17,010 nucleotides of DNA from JBDREF01 sp043820045 (GCA_043820045.1 JBDREF010000287.1:1-17010); one strand, 5' to 3'. Positions 8,518-15,925 are shown, counted from the stretch's first letter. Program-made: numbers and translations. Notes: generated by a model from the letters alone, not told the origin.

Positions 8518-8541
8518 AGGAGGGGCGGCTCCTGATTTTTT
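8518..8541 (+). terminator. Weak terminator-like hairpin with T6 tract
   Basis: AGGAG (8518-8522) pairs with CTCCT (8529-8533) around a 6-base loop; GA and six T (8536-8541) follow. The stem is short. It shares the word CGGAGGAGG with the element at 8398-8451, at nearly the same distance from the T-run, so the two may be related copies. Confidence 0.3.
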
Positions 8542-8632
8542 GCGCAGCCCGTTCTTGCAGGCTGGCCGCGCTATCAGTGGGGGTCTATAAGTCAGCCTTC
8601 GTCGGTTCCACAAACCTTCGCCCTCTTTTTGT

Positions 8633-8662
8633 TTGTCCGCGGGCGGCATCGAGCCATATAAT
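8633..8662 (+). promoter_or_regulatory. Promoter-like sequence immediately before thiE
   Basis: TTGTCC (8633-8638), an 18-base spacer and a perfect TATAAT (8657-8662). Transcription would begin near 8669, only a few bases before the ATG at 8673, implying an almost leaderless mRNA. The lack of a Shine-Dalgarno before that ATG agrees with this. Confidence 0.4.
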
Positions 8663-8672
8663 CAACAATGTC

Positions 8673-9725
8673 ATGGAACGCTCGGCGTATAGAATTATCG
8701 ATGCCAATTTCAATCGGGCCCGCGAGGCGGCTCGTGTGATAGAGGAGTTCTGCAGGTTCGCCCTGAATTCTACACCTTTGTCGAAACGGGCAAAGCAGCT
8801 TAGGCATGAACTGTCGGCGGCAATCAGGCGGTTGGATGCGGGTCGGCTTATATCAAGCAGGGATACGCTTGGCGATGTCGGCCTCGGCCAGATAGTCAAC
8901 AACCAGCTTGCTCGCGGCGACCTGAATGATTGTCTCGTGGCCGGGTGCAAGCGCCTGACCGAAGCGCTGCGGGCCATTGCGGAAGTAAGTGGAATCGAGG
9001 ATCTCGCCTTGGCCAAGACGATCGAGGCATTGCGGTACGATGCTTATACGCTCGAAAAAGATGTAATCCTTTTCGCCGATGCTTACGGGAGGTTCAATCG
9101 CGTCAGCCTGTATATCGTAATAACAAGCGACTTGCCTGTCGAAATCCTCTCTCTGACTCAGAAATGTGCCGCCGGCGGTGCCGACTGCATTCAAATGCGG
9201 GCCAAAAACATCGAGGACGACAAGCTTTATGGGCTTGCCTTCGAGTTCACAGGAATTTGCAGGGAAAGTGGGGTTCTGAGTGTAATAAACGACCGCGCCG
9301 ATATCGCTGTCGCCGCCGGGGCCGATGGATTGCACCTCGGCCAGAACGACCTGCCCGTCGCACAGGCCCGCAAGCTCCAGCTTGCTCCTTTGATAATCGG
9401 CAAGAGCACGCACTCGCTGGAACAACTGCGAGCCGCCTGTGAGGAGTTGCCCACGTACGTGGGCCTGGGCCCGGTCCATGCGACTGCGACGAAGCCGACT
9501 GCGCCCGCTGTCGGCTTGGAGTACATCAGGCGGGGCACGGAACTGCTCGCGGATACCGGCATAGGGCATGTCGCCATTGGCGGTATCACTATTGATAATG
9601 TCGATGAGGTCCTGAATGCCGGGGCCGGGTGCATTGCTGTTTGCGCCGCGGTCACGAAAGCTGCGGATCCGACTGCGGCGTGCAGGGCGTTGAAAGATAA
9701 AATAGAACGCTTTGGAAAGGACTAA
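8673..9725 (+). CDS. thiE: ThiD2-ThiE fusion: HMP-P kinase / thiamine phosphate synthase
   Basis: A 350-residue cytoplasmic enzyme of thiamine synthesis. Residues 1 to about 138 match the ThiD2-type N-terminal domain (RIIDANFNRAREAARVIEE at 7-25, then CRF and KRLTEALRAIAE), known as an HMP-phosphate kinase often fused to ThiE. Residues from about 143 form the ThiE TIM barrel: QMRAK (174-178), NDRADIA (206-212), DGLHLGQ (218-224), GKSTH (243-247), GLGPVHATATK (264-274) and IGGI (302-305). These are the pyrophosphate/magnesium and thiazole-phosphate sites. Together the two halves would convert HMP-P to HMP-PP and couple it to THZ-P. The ATG at 8673 is chosen because the conserved domain starts there; an upstream in-frame GTG (8577) would add 32 residues that look unconserved. 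The stop is followed after 4 bases by the next gene's likely start, so it heads an operon-like unit. Confidence 0.9.
   Translation: MERSAYRIIDANFNRAREAARVIEEFCRFALNSTPLSKRAKQLRHELSAAIRRLDAGRLISSRDTLGDVGLGQIVNNQLARGDLNDCLVAGCKRLTEALRAIAEVSGIEDLALAKTIEALRYDAYTLEKDVILFADAYGRFNRVSLYIVITSDLPVEILSLTQKCAAGGADCIQMRAKNIEDDKLYGLAFEFTGICRESGVLSVINDRADIAVAAGADGLHLGQNDLPVAQARKLQLAPLIIGKSTHSLEQLRAACEELPTYVGLGPVHATATKPTAPAVGLEYIRRGTELLADTGIGHVAIGGITIDNVDEVLNAGAGCIAVCAAVTKAADPTAACRALKDKIERFGKD
9716..9721 (+). promoter_or_regulatory. Ribosome-binding site deciding the start of the secreted glycosidase-like gene
   Basis: AAAGGA lies inside the last codons of thiE, 8 bases before GTG 9730. It favours GTG 9730 (or TTG 9733) over the TTG at 9712, which would sit upstream of this site. 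Confidence 0.45.
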
Positions 9726-9729
9726 GTGC

Positions 9730-11316
9730 GTGTTGCTTGTGCGCAAGATTCTCCTGTTGTGTTTGTGCTGTGGTGTCGTTGCGGCGGCGGGTGATTGGCC
9801 GAAGAAACCGCCCGGGGAGTTCTTTCCTTTAGACGCCAAAGACCACAGGAACATTCCTTCATTCGAGGCCGGCCGGCCGATTGTCGGTGCGACGTATTTC
9901 TATTGGTACGACATAGATACCGGCAGTCACATCGTTGACCATGACGGGACCGATGCTTTGACTACTCATCCGTCGGACGTGAACGGCATCAGCTACAAGC
10001 GCATCTCGTGGCATGAGACGCAACTGGAAGACATGATGGCGGCCGGGATCGATTTTCTGCTGCCGGTCTTCTGGGGTGTGCCGGGCAAGTATGACGGTTG
10101 GAGTTTCGCGGGCTTGCCGCCGCTGGTCGAGGCCCACAGTGCTTTGCAGGGAGCCGGAGCCGCGCCTCCGGCTATCGGGATGTTTTACGATACGTCGATA
10201 CTCAGGCACAATGCTTTCGGCGAGGGCGGGACGAACTATCACGTGGATTTGGCAACGGACTTTGGCAAGGACTGGTTTTATACGCCCATACGCGATTTTT
10301 TCAGTCTGATTCCGCCGGCGAAATGGGCGCGTGTCGATGGCAGGCCGATTGTTTTCCTGTACGCTTCGGCATTCGCAAAGGGGCAGGACCCGGAGCAGTT
10401 CGAGTATGTGAAGCGCAGATTCAAGGCGGATTTCGGCGTCGAGCCGTACATTGTGAAAGCTTCCGGCTGGCAGGGGCAGACGGACGCTACTTACTCCTGG
10501 GGCGGGGCCGTTAACGGGCCGCTCATTTACAGACAGGTCGTTGCTCTCGGTCCCGGCTACGATCACAGTGCGGTGCCGGGCAGACAGCCCCTGGTCGTCG
10601 ATCGCCGCTGCGGACAAACTTACATAGATCGCTGGGTGAAAATGCTCCAGCTTGACCCCGCCCGACGGCCCTGGATGGTACACGTAGAGACCTGGAATGA
10701 ATGGCACGAGGGCACCGATGTCGCGGATTCCCGCGAGTACGGGCGGAGCTACATCGTCCTGACACGGCTTTTCTCCGATATGTGGCGCGCAAAAACGGTT
10801 TTGAAACTTGGTTCTTCTTATTTGGATGGTGACGCCGTCACTTGGGAGCCGGGTAAACCTAAAGGCCTGGAGATTAGTGCGAGCGGTGGCGATGGTGTAT
10901 GGAGGACGGAGGCGTTTTCTGGAGTCCGGGCGGTTGTGGCCGACGTTAATCCTCACTCCGATAAGAGCCGCTACCTCTACTTCGATATGGACGATGCATT
11001 TGCCTTTGAGCTTTTTGATCAGACTGTCGTTGTGTCTGTCACTTACCGCGACGCGGGATGCTCGTCGTTTAACATAGAGTACGACAATGTGAATCCGGCG
11101 AAGAGCGTCTTCGAAGGCGCGTTCCGCGGAATCGGCGAGGTGTCCATTGGCGGTACTGGCGGCTGGAAGACGGTCGAGTTCGGGCTGCCGCAGTGCCGCT
11201 TTATGAATCGATGTAACGGCGGCGACTTTCGTATCGTGATTCTCGGCGGGGATTTGGAGCTTGCAATAAGCAAGGTCAAGGTAGTACGTACAAAGATTAA
11301 AGGAGAGAAGAAATGA
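9730..11316 (+). CDS. Secreted DUF5010 / GH99-like putative glycoside hydrolase with C-terminal beta-sandwich
   Basis: A 528-residue exported protein (GTG 9730 start). Seen: a short signal peptide (VRKILLLCLCCGVVAAAG). A barrel domain follows from about residue 40 to 350, beginning GATYFYWYD, with DFLLPVFWG, IGMFYDTS and IVFLYAS strands. It ends at ETWNEWHEGTDV (WNEWHE at 322-327), the acidic pair typical of DUF5010 and GH99/GH71-like hydrolases. From about 380 to the end is a beta-rich region (YLYFDMDD, SFNIEYDN, WKTVEFGLP) resembling a carbohydrate-binding jelly roll. The exact family and substrate are not determined; a catalytic role is inferred from the WNEWHEG motif. It starts 4 bases after the thiE stop and its TGA overlaps the next ATG (ATGA), so translation is probably coupled at both ends. 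Start choice (9712, 9730, 9733) is open. Confidence 0.75.
   Translation: MLLVRKILLLCLCCGVVAAAGDWPKKPPGEFFPLDAKDHRNIPSFEAGRPIVGATYFYWYDIDTGSHIVDHDGTDALTTHPSDVNGISYKRISWHETQLEDMMAAGIDFLLPVFWGVPGKYDGWSFAGLPPLVEAHSALQGAGAAPPAIGMFYDTSILRHNAFGEGGTNYHVDLATDFGKDWFYTPIRDFFSLIPPAKWARVDGRPIVFLYASAFAKGQDPEQFEYVKRRFKADFGVEPYIVKASGWQGQTDATYSWGGAVNGPLIYRQVVALGPGYDHSAVPGRQPLVVDRRCGQTYIDRWVKMLQLDPARRPWMVHVETWNEWHEGTDVADSREYGRSYIVLTRLFSDMWRAKTVLKLGSSYLDGDAVTWEPGKPKGLEISASGGDGVWRTEAFSGVRAVVADVNPHSDKSRYLYFDMDDAFAFELFDQTVVVSVTYRDAGCSSFNIEYDNVNPAKSVFEGAFRGIGEVSIGGTGGWKTVEFGLPQCRFMNRCNGGDFRIVILGGDLELAISKVKVVRTKIKGEKK
11299..11306 (+). promoter_or_regulatory. Strong Shine-Dalgarno before the third gene of the unit
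   Basis: AAAGGAGA lies 6 bases before ATG 11313, within the end of the preceding gene. It fixes the start and supports re-initiation at the ATGA overlap. Confidence 0.65.
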
Positions 11317-12923
11317 TCCGTTTTACGCGTTCGAGTTGTGTTTTCGCGGCGGCAGTTGTGATCTTGCTGGTAAGCGCAACGGCTCAATCTCAGTCGTTGT
11401 GGGAGCTGGCGAATCAGAAGAAGGACGTGCTCAGGATATCAACGCTTTTCACCGCCCAGAACGTTCGCGACCACTTATCCGGCGAGGAGGGGTTAGAAGC
11501 GGCCGTCAAGTGGTGCAGAGACACCGGCGTCACGCACGTGTTCATAGAGACTTTCAGAAGCAATTACACCGCCGAGCGAAAAGTCCTTGAGAACGCGCGG
11601 GCAAGATTCAAAGCCGAGGGTTTCGACGTTTCTGGCTGCGTGACAACCACTAATGTCGGCAAGATATCGACCGGATGGAAACTTATCTCCTGCTACACGA
11701 ACAAAGGTACGCAGGACCAGCTTCAGGAGATATTCGAATACACGGCGTCGATCTTCGACGAGATTATGATCGACGACTTTCTTTTCACCGATTGTGAATG
11801 CGACGAATGCAAGGCTGCGCGAGGCGGGCGGTCCTGGGCGGATTATCGCTGTGAACTGATGGTGAAAATGAGCCGCGAGAGAATCCTGGGCCCGGCAAGA
11901 GTGGTCAACCCGCGCGTGAAGATCATCATCAAGTATCCGCAGTGGTACGACAGCTTCCACAGCCGGGGATACGAGGTTTTACGCGAGACGGCCGATTATG
12001 ACAAAATCTGGGTCGGCACGGAGACTCGCGATTTTGACAATCAACGCTGGGGCGGCAAAGTTCAGTACGAGGCCTACTACATCATGCGCTGGCTCGGCGA
12101 AATAGGGGGCGGCAAAACCGGTGGCGGCTGGTTCGATCCCTACGGCACGACGGAAGATACGTATGTCGAGCAGGCACGGCAGACCGTTCTTGCCGACGCG
12201 CGCGAGATGCTGCTGTTTTGCTATGGCTCGCTTTTGAGCGATACCGGGCCGGCGAATATCAAAAAACTGCGGGCCGAGATCCCCGGCCTTTTCAAGCTGG
12301 CCGAACTTGTAAGGGGCAAAGCCATCAAGGGAGTCGCCGCGCCGAAGCCGCCGAACAGCGATGCGTATGGTGAGCAGTACGTGTTCGATTTCGTCGGGAT
12401 GCTGGGCTTGCCCCTCGTGCCGGCTGCGGAGATTGATACGGATGCGAGCGCAGCATTTTTCGCGGTACACGCGCTGAAGGATCCGGCTTTCTCCGGCAAA
12501 CTTAAGAAAATGCTGGTTGCCGGCAAACCCGTGCTCATAACAGACGGATTGTCCGAACGCCTTGATGGTGTGAATCTGGATGGGGGCAACGTAACAATTC
12601 TCAAGGTCAATGGAAGTCCGCGCAGCCTGCTTGAGTTGACTCGAGAGCAGCTCGGACCCATCAGAGACAAGTTGCTGGCGCCCTTCGGCGTAAAATTGGA
12701 TGCGCCCAATAAAGTAGCCTTGTACCTGATGGGCGATGATTGCCTGATTGTCGAGAATTTCAACGACGAGCCGGTGGATGTAACCATCAGATTCTCCAGG
12801 GCTGTCGGCGCGCGAAAGTCGCTGGTCTTGCCGGCGGAAGGGCGTGTGGATTTTTCCTGCCGTGGCGAAGAATTGACATTTGCCGGTATAACGCCGCGGA
12901 CTTTGGTGGCGATTGAATACTGA
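11313..12923 (+). CDS. Secreted TIM-barrel-like protein, putative glycoside hydrolase of unrecognised family
   Basis: A 536-residue protein that I cannot assign to a named family. Seen: a signal peptide (hydrophobic about 8-22, AQS cleavage zone). An alternating beta/alpha domain of roughly 35-330 follows, with strand-end acidic residues FIETF (Glu79) and IMIDDF (Asp154, Asp155). A close cysteine set CECDEC (161-166) is like the metal site of GH42-type barrels. KIIIKYPQWYD and WVGTETRD (Glu237) come next, then a middle alpha/beta domain of about 350-440 resembling the GATase-like domain of GH42 enzymes. A small beta-rich tail ends the protein. The family role is inferred: hydrolysis of an exported carbohydrate substrate. 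It overlaps the preceding gene by ATGA, has a strong Shine-Dalgarno, and closes the three-gene unit; about 545 bases follow before the next gene. Alternatively it could be a non-catalytic polysaccharide-binding barrel. Confidence 0.65.
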   Translation: MIRFTRSSCVFAAAVVILLVSATAQSQSLWELANQKKDVLRISTLFTAQNVRDHLSGEEGLEAAVKWCRDTGVTHVFIETFRSNYTAERKVLENARARFKAEGFDVSGCVTTTNVGKISTGWKLISCYTNKGTQDQLQEIFEYTASIFDEIMIDDFLFTDCECDECKAARGGRSWADYRCELMVKMSRERILGPARVVNPRVKIIIKYPQWYDSFHSRGYEVLRETADYDKIWVGTETRDFDNQRWGGKVQYEAYYIMRWLGEIGGGKTGGGWFDPYGTTEDTYVEQARQTVLADAREMLLFCYGSLLSDTGPANIKKLRAEIPGLFKLAELVRGKAIKGVAAPKPPNSDAYGEQYVFDFVGMLGLPLVPAAEIDTDASAAFFAVHALKDPAFSGKLKKMLVAGKPVLITDGLSERLDGVNLDGGNVTILKVNGSPRSLLELTREQLGPIRDKLLAPFGVKLDAPNKVALYLMGDDCLIVENFNDEPVDVTIRFSRAVGARKSLVLPAEGRVDFSCRGEELTFAGITPRTLVAIEY

Positions 12924-12994
12924 CGGGGTCTTTTCGCCGGTTTTTCCCCCTGGTTGCGACGGGCTTTTTCTACCAATTATCCACCGTCGCTGCA

Positions 12995-13029
12995 ATTTTT
13001 CAGTAAAGCGATTGCCAATTCTGAAAAAT
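12995..13029. repeat. Perfect 9-bp inverted repeat, ATTTTTCAG arms
   Basis: ATTTTTCAG (12995-13003) and CTGAAAAAT (13021-13029) are exact reverse complements around a 17-base loop. The arms are A/T rich, so as an RNA hairpin it is weak. Its location 70-105 bases after the last glycosidase-like gene suits a transcription end or a protein-binding site. Confidence 0.45.
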
Positions 13030-13246
13030 CGTCATATACTACCGGTTTGCCCGCAGCAAGGTCACGCGACTTGACGGTATGAATTGATGGTTGGATATAA
13101 AGTATTTGTTGGAAGCAAGTTATGGGAGGGTTGCGCCTTGTCCGGCGGGCTGGGCGGGCAAGAATCTGAAATGTCGCTTGCCAATTCCGGTATTTTCTGT
13201 GTGGCTGGAACGGAATTTGCCGGGCGACCTCTTGGTTTTCAACAGG

Positions 13247-13255
13247 TTATCCACA
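13247..13255 (+). promoter_or_regulatory. DnaA-box-like nonamer
   Basis: TTATCCACA is a perfect match to the common DnaA box TTATNCACA. A one-mismatch copy, TTATCCACC, sits at 12977-12985 on the same strand. Two sites are too few to argue for an origin; they may be chance or titration sites. Confidence 0.2.
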
Positions 13256-13331
13256 ATACACAGGGGGCTTTCAGACTCATTGTTTCCGGGCCGTCTTAAT
13301 ATGAATTATGTGCGTAAAAATAATGCGGCGC

Positions 13332-13361
13332 TTGTAAGTGTCTGCCAATACAGATTATAAA
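13332..13361 (+). promoter_or_regulatory. Promoter-like pair for the one-carbon fusion gene
   Basis: TTGTAA (13332-13337), an 18-base spacer and TATAAA (13356-13361), about 107 bases before the ATG at 13469. Both boxes are one or two bases from consensus. Inferred only. Confidence 0.35.
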
Positions 13362-13453
13362 TAATGTAGTAGCCGTATGAGATATTCGACATCTTGGTTT
13401 TTAAGTTTATTGGCGCGGCGAGTCGTGAAGGATTCGTCTTGCCGCATGTTAAT

Positions 13454-13458
13454 GGAGG
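13454..13458 (+). promoter_or_regulatory. Shine-Dalgarno fixing the fusion start at 13469
   Basis: GGAGG lies 10 bases before ATG 13469. It supports this start over an in-frame TTG-type start at 13394, whose extra 25 residues show nothing conserved. Confidence 0.6.
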
Positions 13459-13468
13459 CGAGCCAGCG

Positions 13469-15925
13469 ATGGAGCGCAAACGATTAAAGGAAAAGTTAAA
13501 CGATAAGTCGAGTTTTGTTGTGTGTGTGGAGTTGACAGGCGCGCCGGGATTCAACCGCGCTCCAATTGAAAAGTTCGTGGAGGCGTATAACGCCGTGGGC
13601 GATTCCGCGATACCGAAAGGTTTCGATTTTACCTGCATTGCCCTGCCTCAGAATCCCGGCGGCGTGGCTAACATAAGGCCGGCTGACGTCGTTTGCCTTC
13701 TGCAATCCAAAGGCCTGTTGAGCAATCTCGACATAATCCCTCACGCTACCTGCAAGGATCAGAACACTTCGGGCATAGTCAGTGAACTCGTGGAGCATCG
13801 ACACGCCGGCTTGGAGAACGTTTTGGCGATGACCGGCGACAAGCCCGTCGGGACCAAAGGCGTCTTTGAAGTGGATTCGGTCGGCCTGCTGCGGTTGATC
13901 CGAAGTATCAACAACGAGTCCTACATGAAAGCCAAGCCCGACGGCCTGGAAGCGGTGCATCAGTTCTTTCCCGGTGCGGCCGTCTCGCCTTTCAAGTACA
14001 CCGCTGGCTCGCAGATGCAGCAGTATTACAAGATGGAAAAGAAGATCGCTTCCGGCGCCAGATTCCTCATCACGCAGGTGGGTTGGGACTGGAAGAAATC
14101 GGTGGAGCTGTTCAGGTACCTGGAGGAGAACAACCTCGACGTGCCCGTGCTCGGTAACGTCTATTGCCTGAGCACTTTGACGCCCGCACCGAGGCTGATG
14201 CACGATATCAAGCTGCCCGGCTGCTTCGTAAGCGACGAGTTCCTGGCGAAGATATATTCCGAGAAGGTTGACGACCATTTCGAGCGCGCGGCCCAGCAGG
14301 TTGCGATGTACAAAGCTCTTGGCGCCTCCGGCGTCGATATAGGTGGCGTCCACGATTTCAAAATGTTCGTCGGGGTGCTTGAACGCGCCGCCGAGATTGG
14401 GGACGACTGGGAACAATTCAAAGCCAATCTGTGCTGGCCCGCGAAAGAAGCGTTCTATTTGTACGATGAAGCCGGCCGACGGGTGCAACTGCCGAAGGTT
14501 GGCAAAAAGTTCAAGCAGAAGTTCTTCAACTTATTCCACCGGGCCGTCCTGGACCCCGAGCACATGGGATTTAACGCGGTGAAAAAGACCATGGGCGTCT
14601 TGGGGGCCCAGAAGGGCAAAGGTGCCGTTTACAAGCTGTTCAACGCCTCCGAGAAGTACTTCAAATACCTGCTGTTCGAGTGTGAGGAATGCGGCGACTG
14701 TTTCCTTCCGGAGAACTTCAGCCTTTGCACTATCGGCGGCTGCGAGAAGGGAATGGACAACGCTCCCTGCGGCGACTCGACGGTTGACGGCTATTGCGGC
14801 AATAACCTCGAGCGGATGTGTATAGGAGAGCGGATTTACGATGCGGCGGCATCCGAAACCGACGGCCTCGAACGCCTGCGAGGCATAATAAATAAGCCGC
14901 GGGATCCAGCCCTGGAGCATACTTCTTCGATCCTGAACTACCTGTTTGCCAGAGACCACACCAAGAGAAGTCCGTTGATAAGCATCGGCGAGGCGATACA
15001 CGCTTCGATCCCGGCCACCGGCAAGATAATGAAGCAACTGGCGGAGCTGGGCCCCAATGCCTACTCTAAACCCAGCCCGCCGCTGGATTATGTTAAGGCC
15101 TTGATCGAGTCTCAGGTTGCCGACGGCGCCGATTACGTGGCGGTTAATGTCGATGCCCTCGGTGAGAGCGATCCGAAGGCGGCTGTCGATACAATGGTCG
15201 AATATGCCAGACTTGTTCGCAAGTACGGCGAAGGCGTGCCTATCTGCATCGACAGCAGCAACGACGATGTCCTGATAGCCGGCCTGAAGGAGTGGTACAA
15301 CACCGACAAGCCGGTCAAACGGCCGCTCTTGAATTCCGTCAAGGTCTATACGGCGGATAAAATCCTGCCGCTCAAGAGGGACTTCGATTTCGCCTTTGTC
15401 GGCCTGCTGGTCAGCGAAGAAGCGGCCACCGGCCCCGGAGGCTCGCACTCGGTGGATGAACTCTACTCCCTTGCGAAACAAATCTTCGAGAAGGCCGTCG
15501 GCCAGTATGGTTTTAAGCCCGGCGAGATATTCTTCGATACGACGGTATTTCCGCTGGCGATAGATACTCCGATGGATCCGAACGTGCCGGGCTACACATA
15601 CCGGGCATTCGAGACGATCAAGAAAATCAAGAGCGACGCCGGCATGAAGGGTGTGCATTGTTCGCTCGGCGTGAGCAACTGCGCACGTGACCTGCCGACG
15701 CGGAAGATCGGTGTCTGCCGGGCCTACGCCGCAAAAGCCATGGAGTACGGCCTTGACGCCGGCATCGTCAGCGTCGCCCACCAGTACGGCCTATCGGATG
15801 CGGACTCCGGGCTCCTGGAACTGGTTGACGCCTACGCGAAAATGGACGGCTCGCCTGAAAAGGCCGCCCGGGCGACGGAACTGATGAGCAAGTTCTGCCA
15901 AGGCTCACGAAAACCGAGCAAGTAG
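13469..15925 (+). CDS. MetF-MetV-MeTr fusion: methylene-THF reductase plus methyl-THF methyltransferase
   Basis: An 818-residue cytoplasmic protein with three domains. (a) Residues about 13-340, MetF-like: CVELTGAPGF (Glu21, placed like the catalytic Glu of E. coli MetF), AMTGDKP, SPFKYTAG and an FITQVGWDW strand. This half would reduce 5,10-methylene-THF to 5-methyl-THF. (b) About 350-470, MTHFR_C/MetV-like, with Cys405, 408, 411, 420, 425 and 434 in the pattern CxxCxxC...CxxxxC...NxPCG, likely a zinc or Fe-S site. In acetogens MetV is a separate partner of MetF. (c) About 495-815, a pterin-binding barrel like AcsE: NVD (Asn560, Asp562), CIDSSN (Asp595), LLNSV (Asn622), DTTVFPL, LGVSNCA (Asn737). 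These match the folate-binding residues of methyl-THF:corrinoid methyltransferases. The whole would channel the methyl group from methylene-THF to a corrinoid protein encoded elsewhere. Shine-Dalgarno GGAGG precedes it and a hairpin-T terminator follows. Confidence 0.85.
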   Translation: MERKRLKEKLNDKSSFVVCVELTGAPGFNRAPIEKFVEAYNAVGDSAIPKGFDFTCIALPQNPGGVANIRPADVVCLLQSKGLLSNLDIIPHATCKDQNTSGIVSELVEHRHAGLENVLAMTGDKPVGTKGVFEVDSVGLLRLIRSINNESYMKAKPDGLEAVHQFFPGAAVSPFKYTAGSQMQQYYKMEKKIASGARFLITQVGWDWKKSVELFRYLEENNLDVPVLGNVYCLSTLTPAPRLMHDIKLPGCFVSDEFLAKIYSEKVDDHFERAAQQVAMYKALGASGVDIGGVHDFKMFVGVLERAAEIGDDWEQFKANLCWPAKEAFYLYDEAGRRVQLPKVGKKFKQKFFNLFHRAVLDPEHMGFNAVKKTMGVLGAQKGKGAVYKLFNASEKYFKYLLFECEECGDCFLPENFSLCTIGGCEKGMDNAPCGDSTVDGYCGNNLERMCIGERIYDAAASETDGLERLRGIINKPRDPALEHTSSILNYLFARDHTKRSPLISIGEAIHASIPATGKIMKQLAELGPNAYSKPSPPLDYVKALIESQVADGADYVAVNVDALGESDPKAAVDTMVEYARLVRKYGEGVPICIDSSNDDVLIAGLKEWYNTDKPVKRPLLNSVKVYTADKILPLKRDFDFAFVGLLVSEEAATGPGGSHSVDELYSLAKQIFEKAVGQYGFKPGEIFFDTTVFPLAIDTPMDPNVPGYTYRAFETIKKIKSDAGMKGVHCSLGVSNCARDLPTRKIGVCRAYAAKAMEYGLDAGIVSVAHQYGLSDADSGLLELVDAYAKMDGSPEKAARATELMSKFCQGSRKPSK

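Larger units (their letters stand above)
8059..8672. other. Non-coding stretch before thiE
   Basis: About 610 bases with no credible gene. It contains a G-quadruplex motif merging into a hairpin (8185-8225), a long-loop terminator-like element (8398-8451), a second weaker terminator-like element (8518-8541) and a promoter next to the thiE start (8633-8662). I looked for TPP-riboswitch consensus segments (CUGAGA and the conserved 3' segment) and did not find them. A small RNA ending at one of the T-runs is possible but unproven. Confidence 0.5.
12924..13468. other. Intergenic region before the one-carbon fusion gene
   Basis: About 545 bases. It holds an inverted repeat (12995-13029), one DnaA-box-like match (13247-13255, plus a one-mismatch copy at 12977-12985), a promoter-like pair (13332-13361) and the Shine-Dalgarno at 13454. 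Two short overlapping frames at 13084-13360 show no recognisable protein and I do not call them. I searched by eye for cobalamin- and SAM-riboswitch consensus boxes and saw none. Confidence 0.5.

Noticed and set aside
8577..8672. Upstream GTG extension of thiE
   Set aside because: The extra 32 residues show no conserved pattern, while the ThiD2 domain begins exactly at ATG 8673. A consensus -10 box lies inside the extension.
8059..8672. TPP riboswitch upstream of thiE
   Set aside because: I looked for the conserved CUGAGA segment and the 3' consensus segment and found neither, and the likely promoter starts almost at the ATG.
13084..13360. Two short overlapping frames before the one-carbon fusion gene
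   Set aside because: No recognisable protein, no Shine-Dalgarno, and they overlap each other in different frames.
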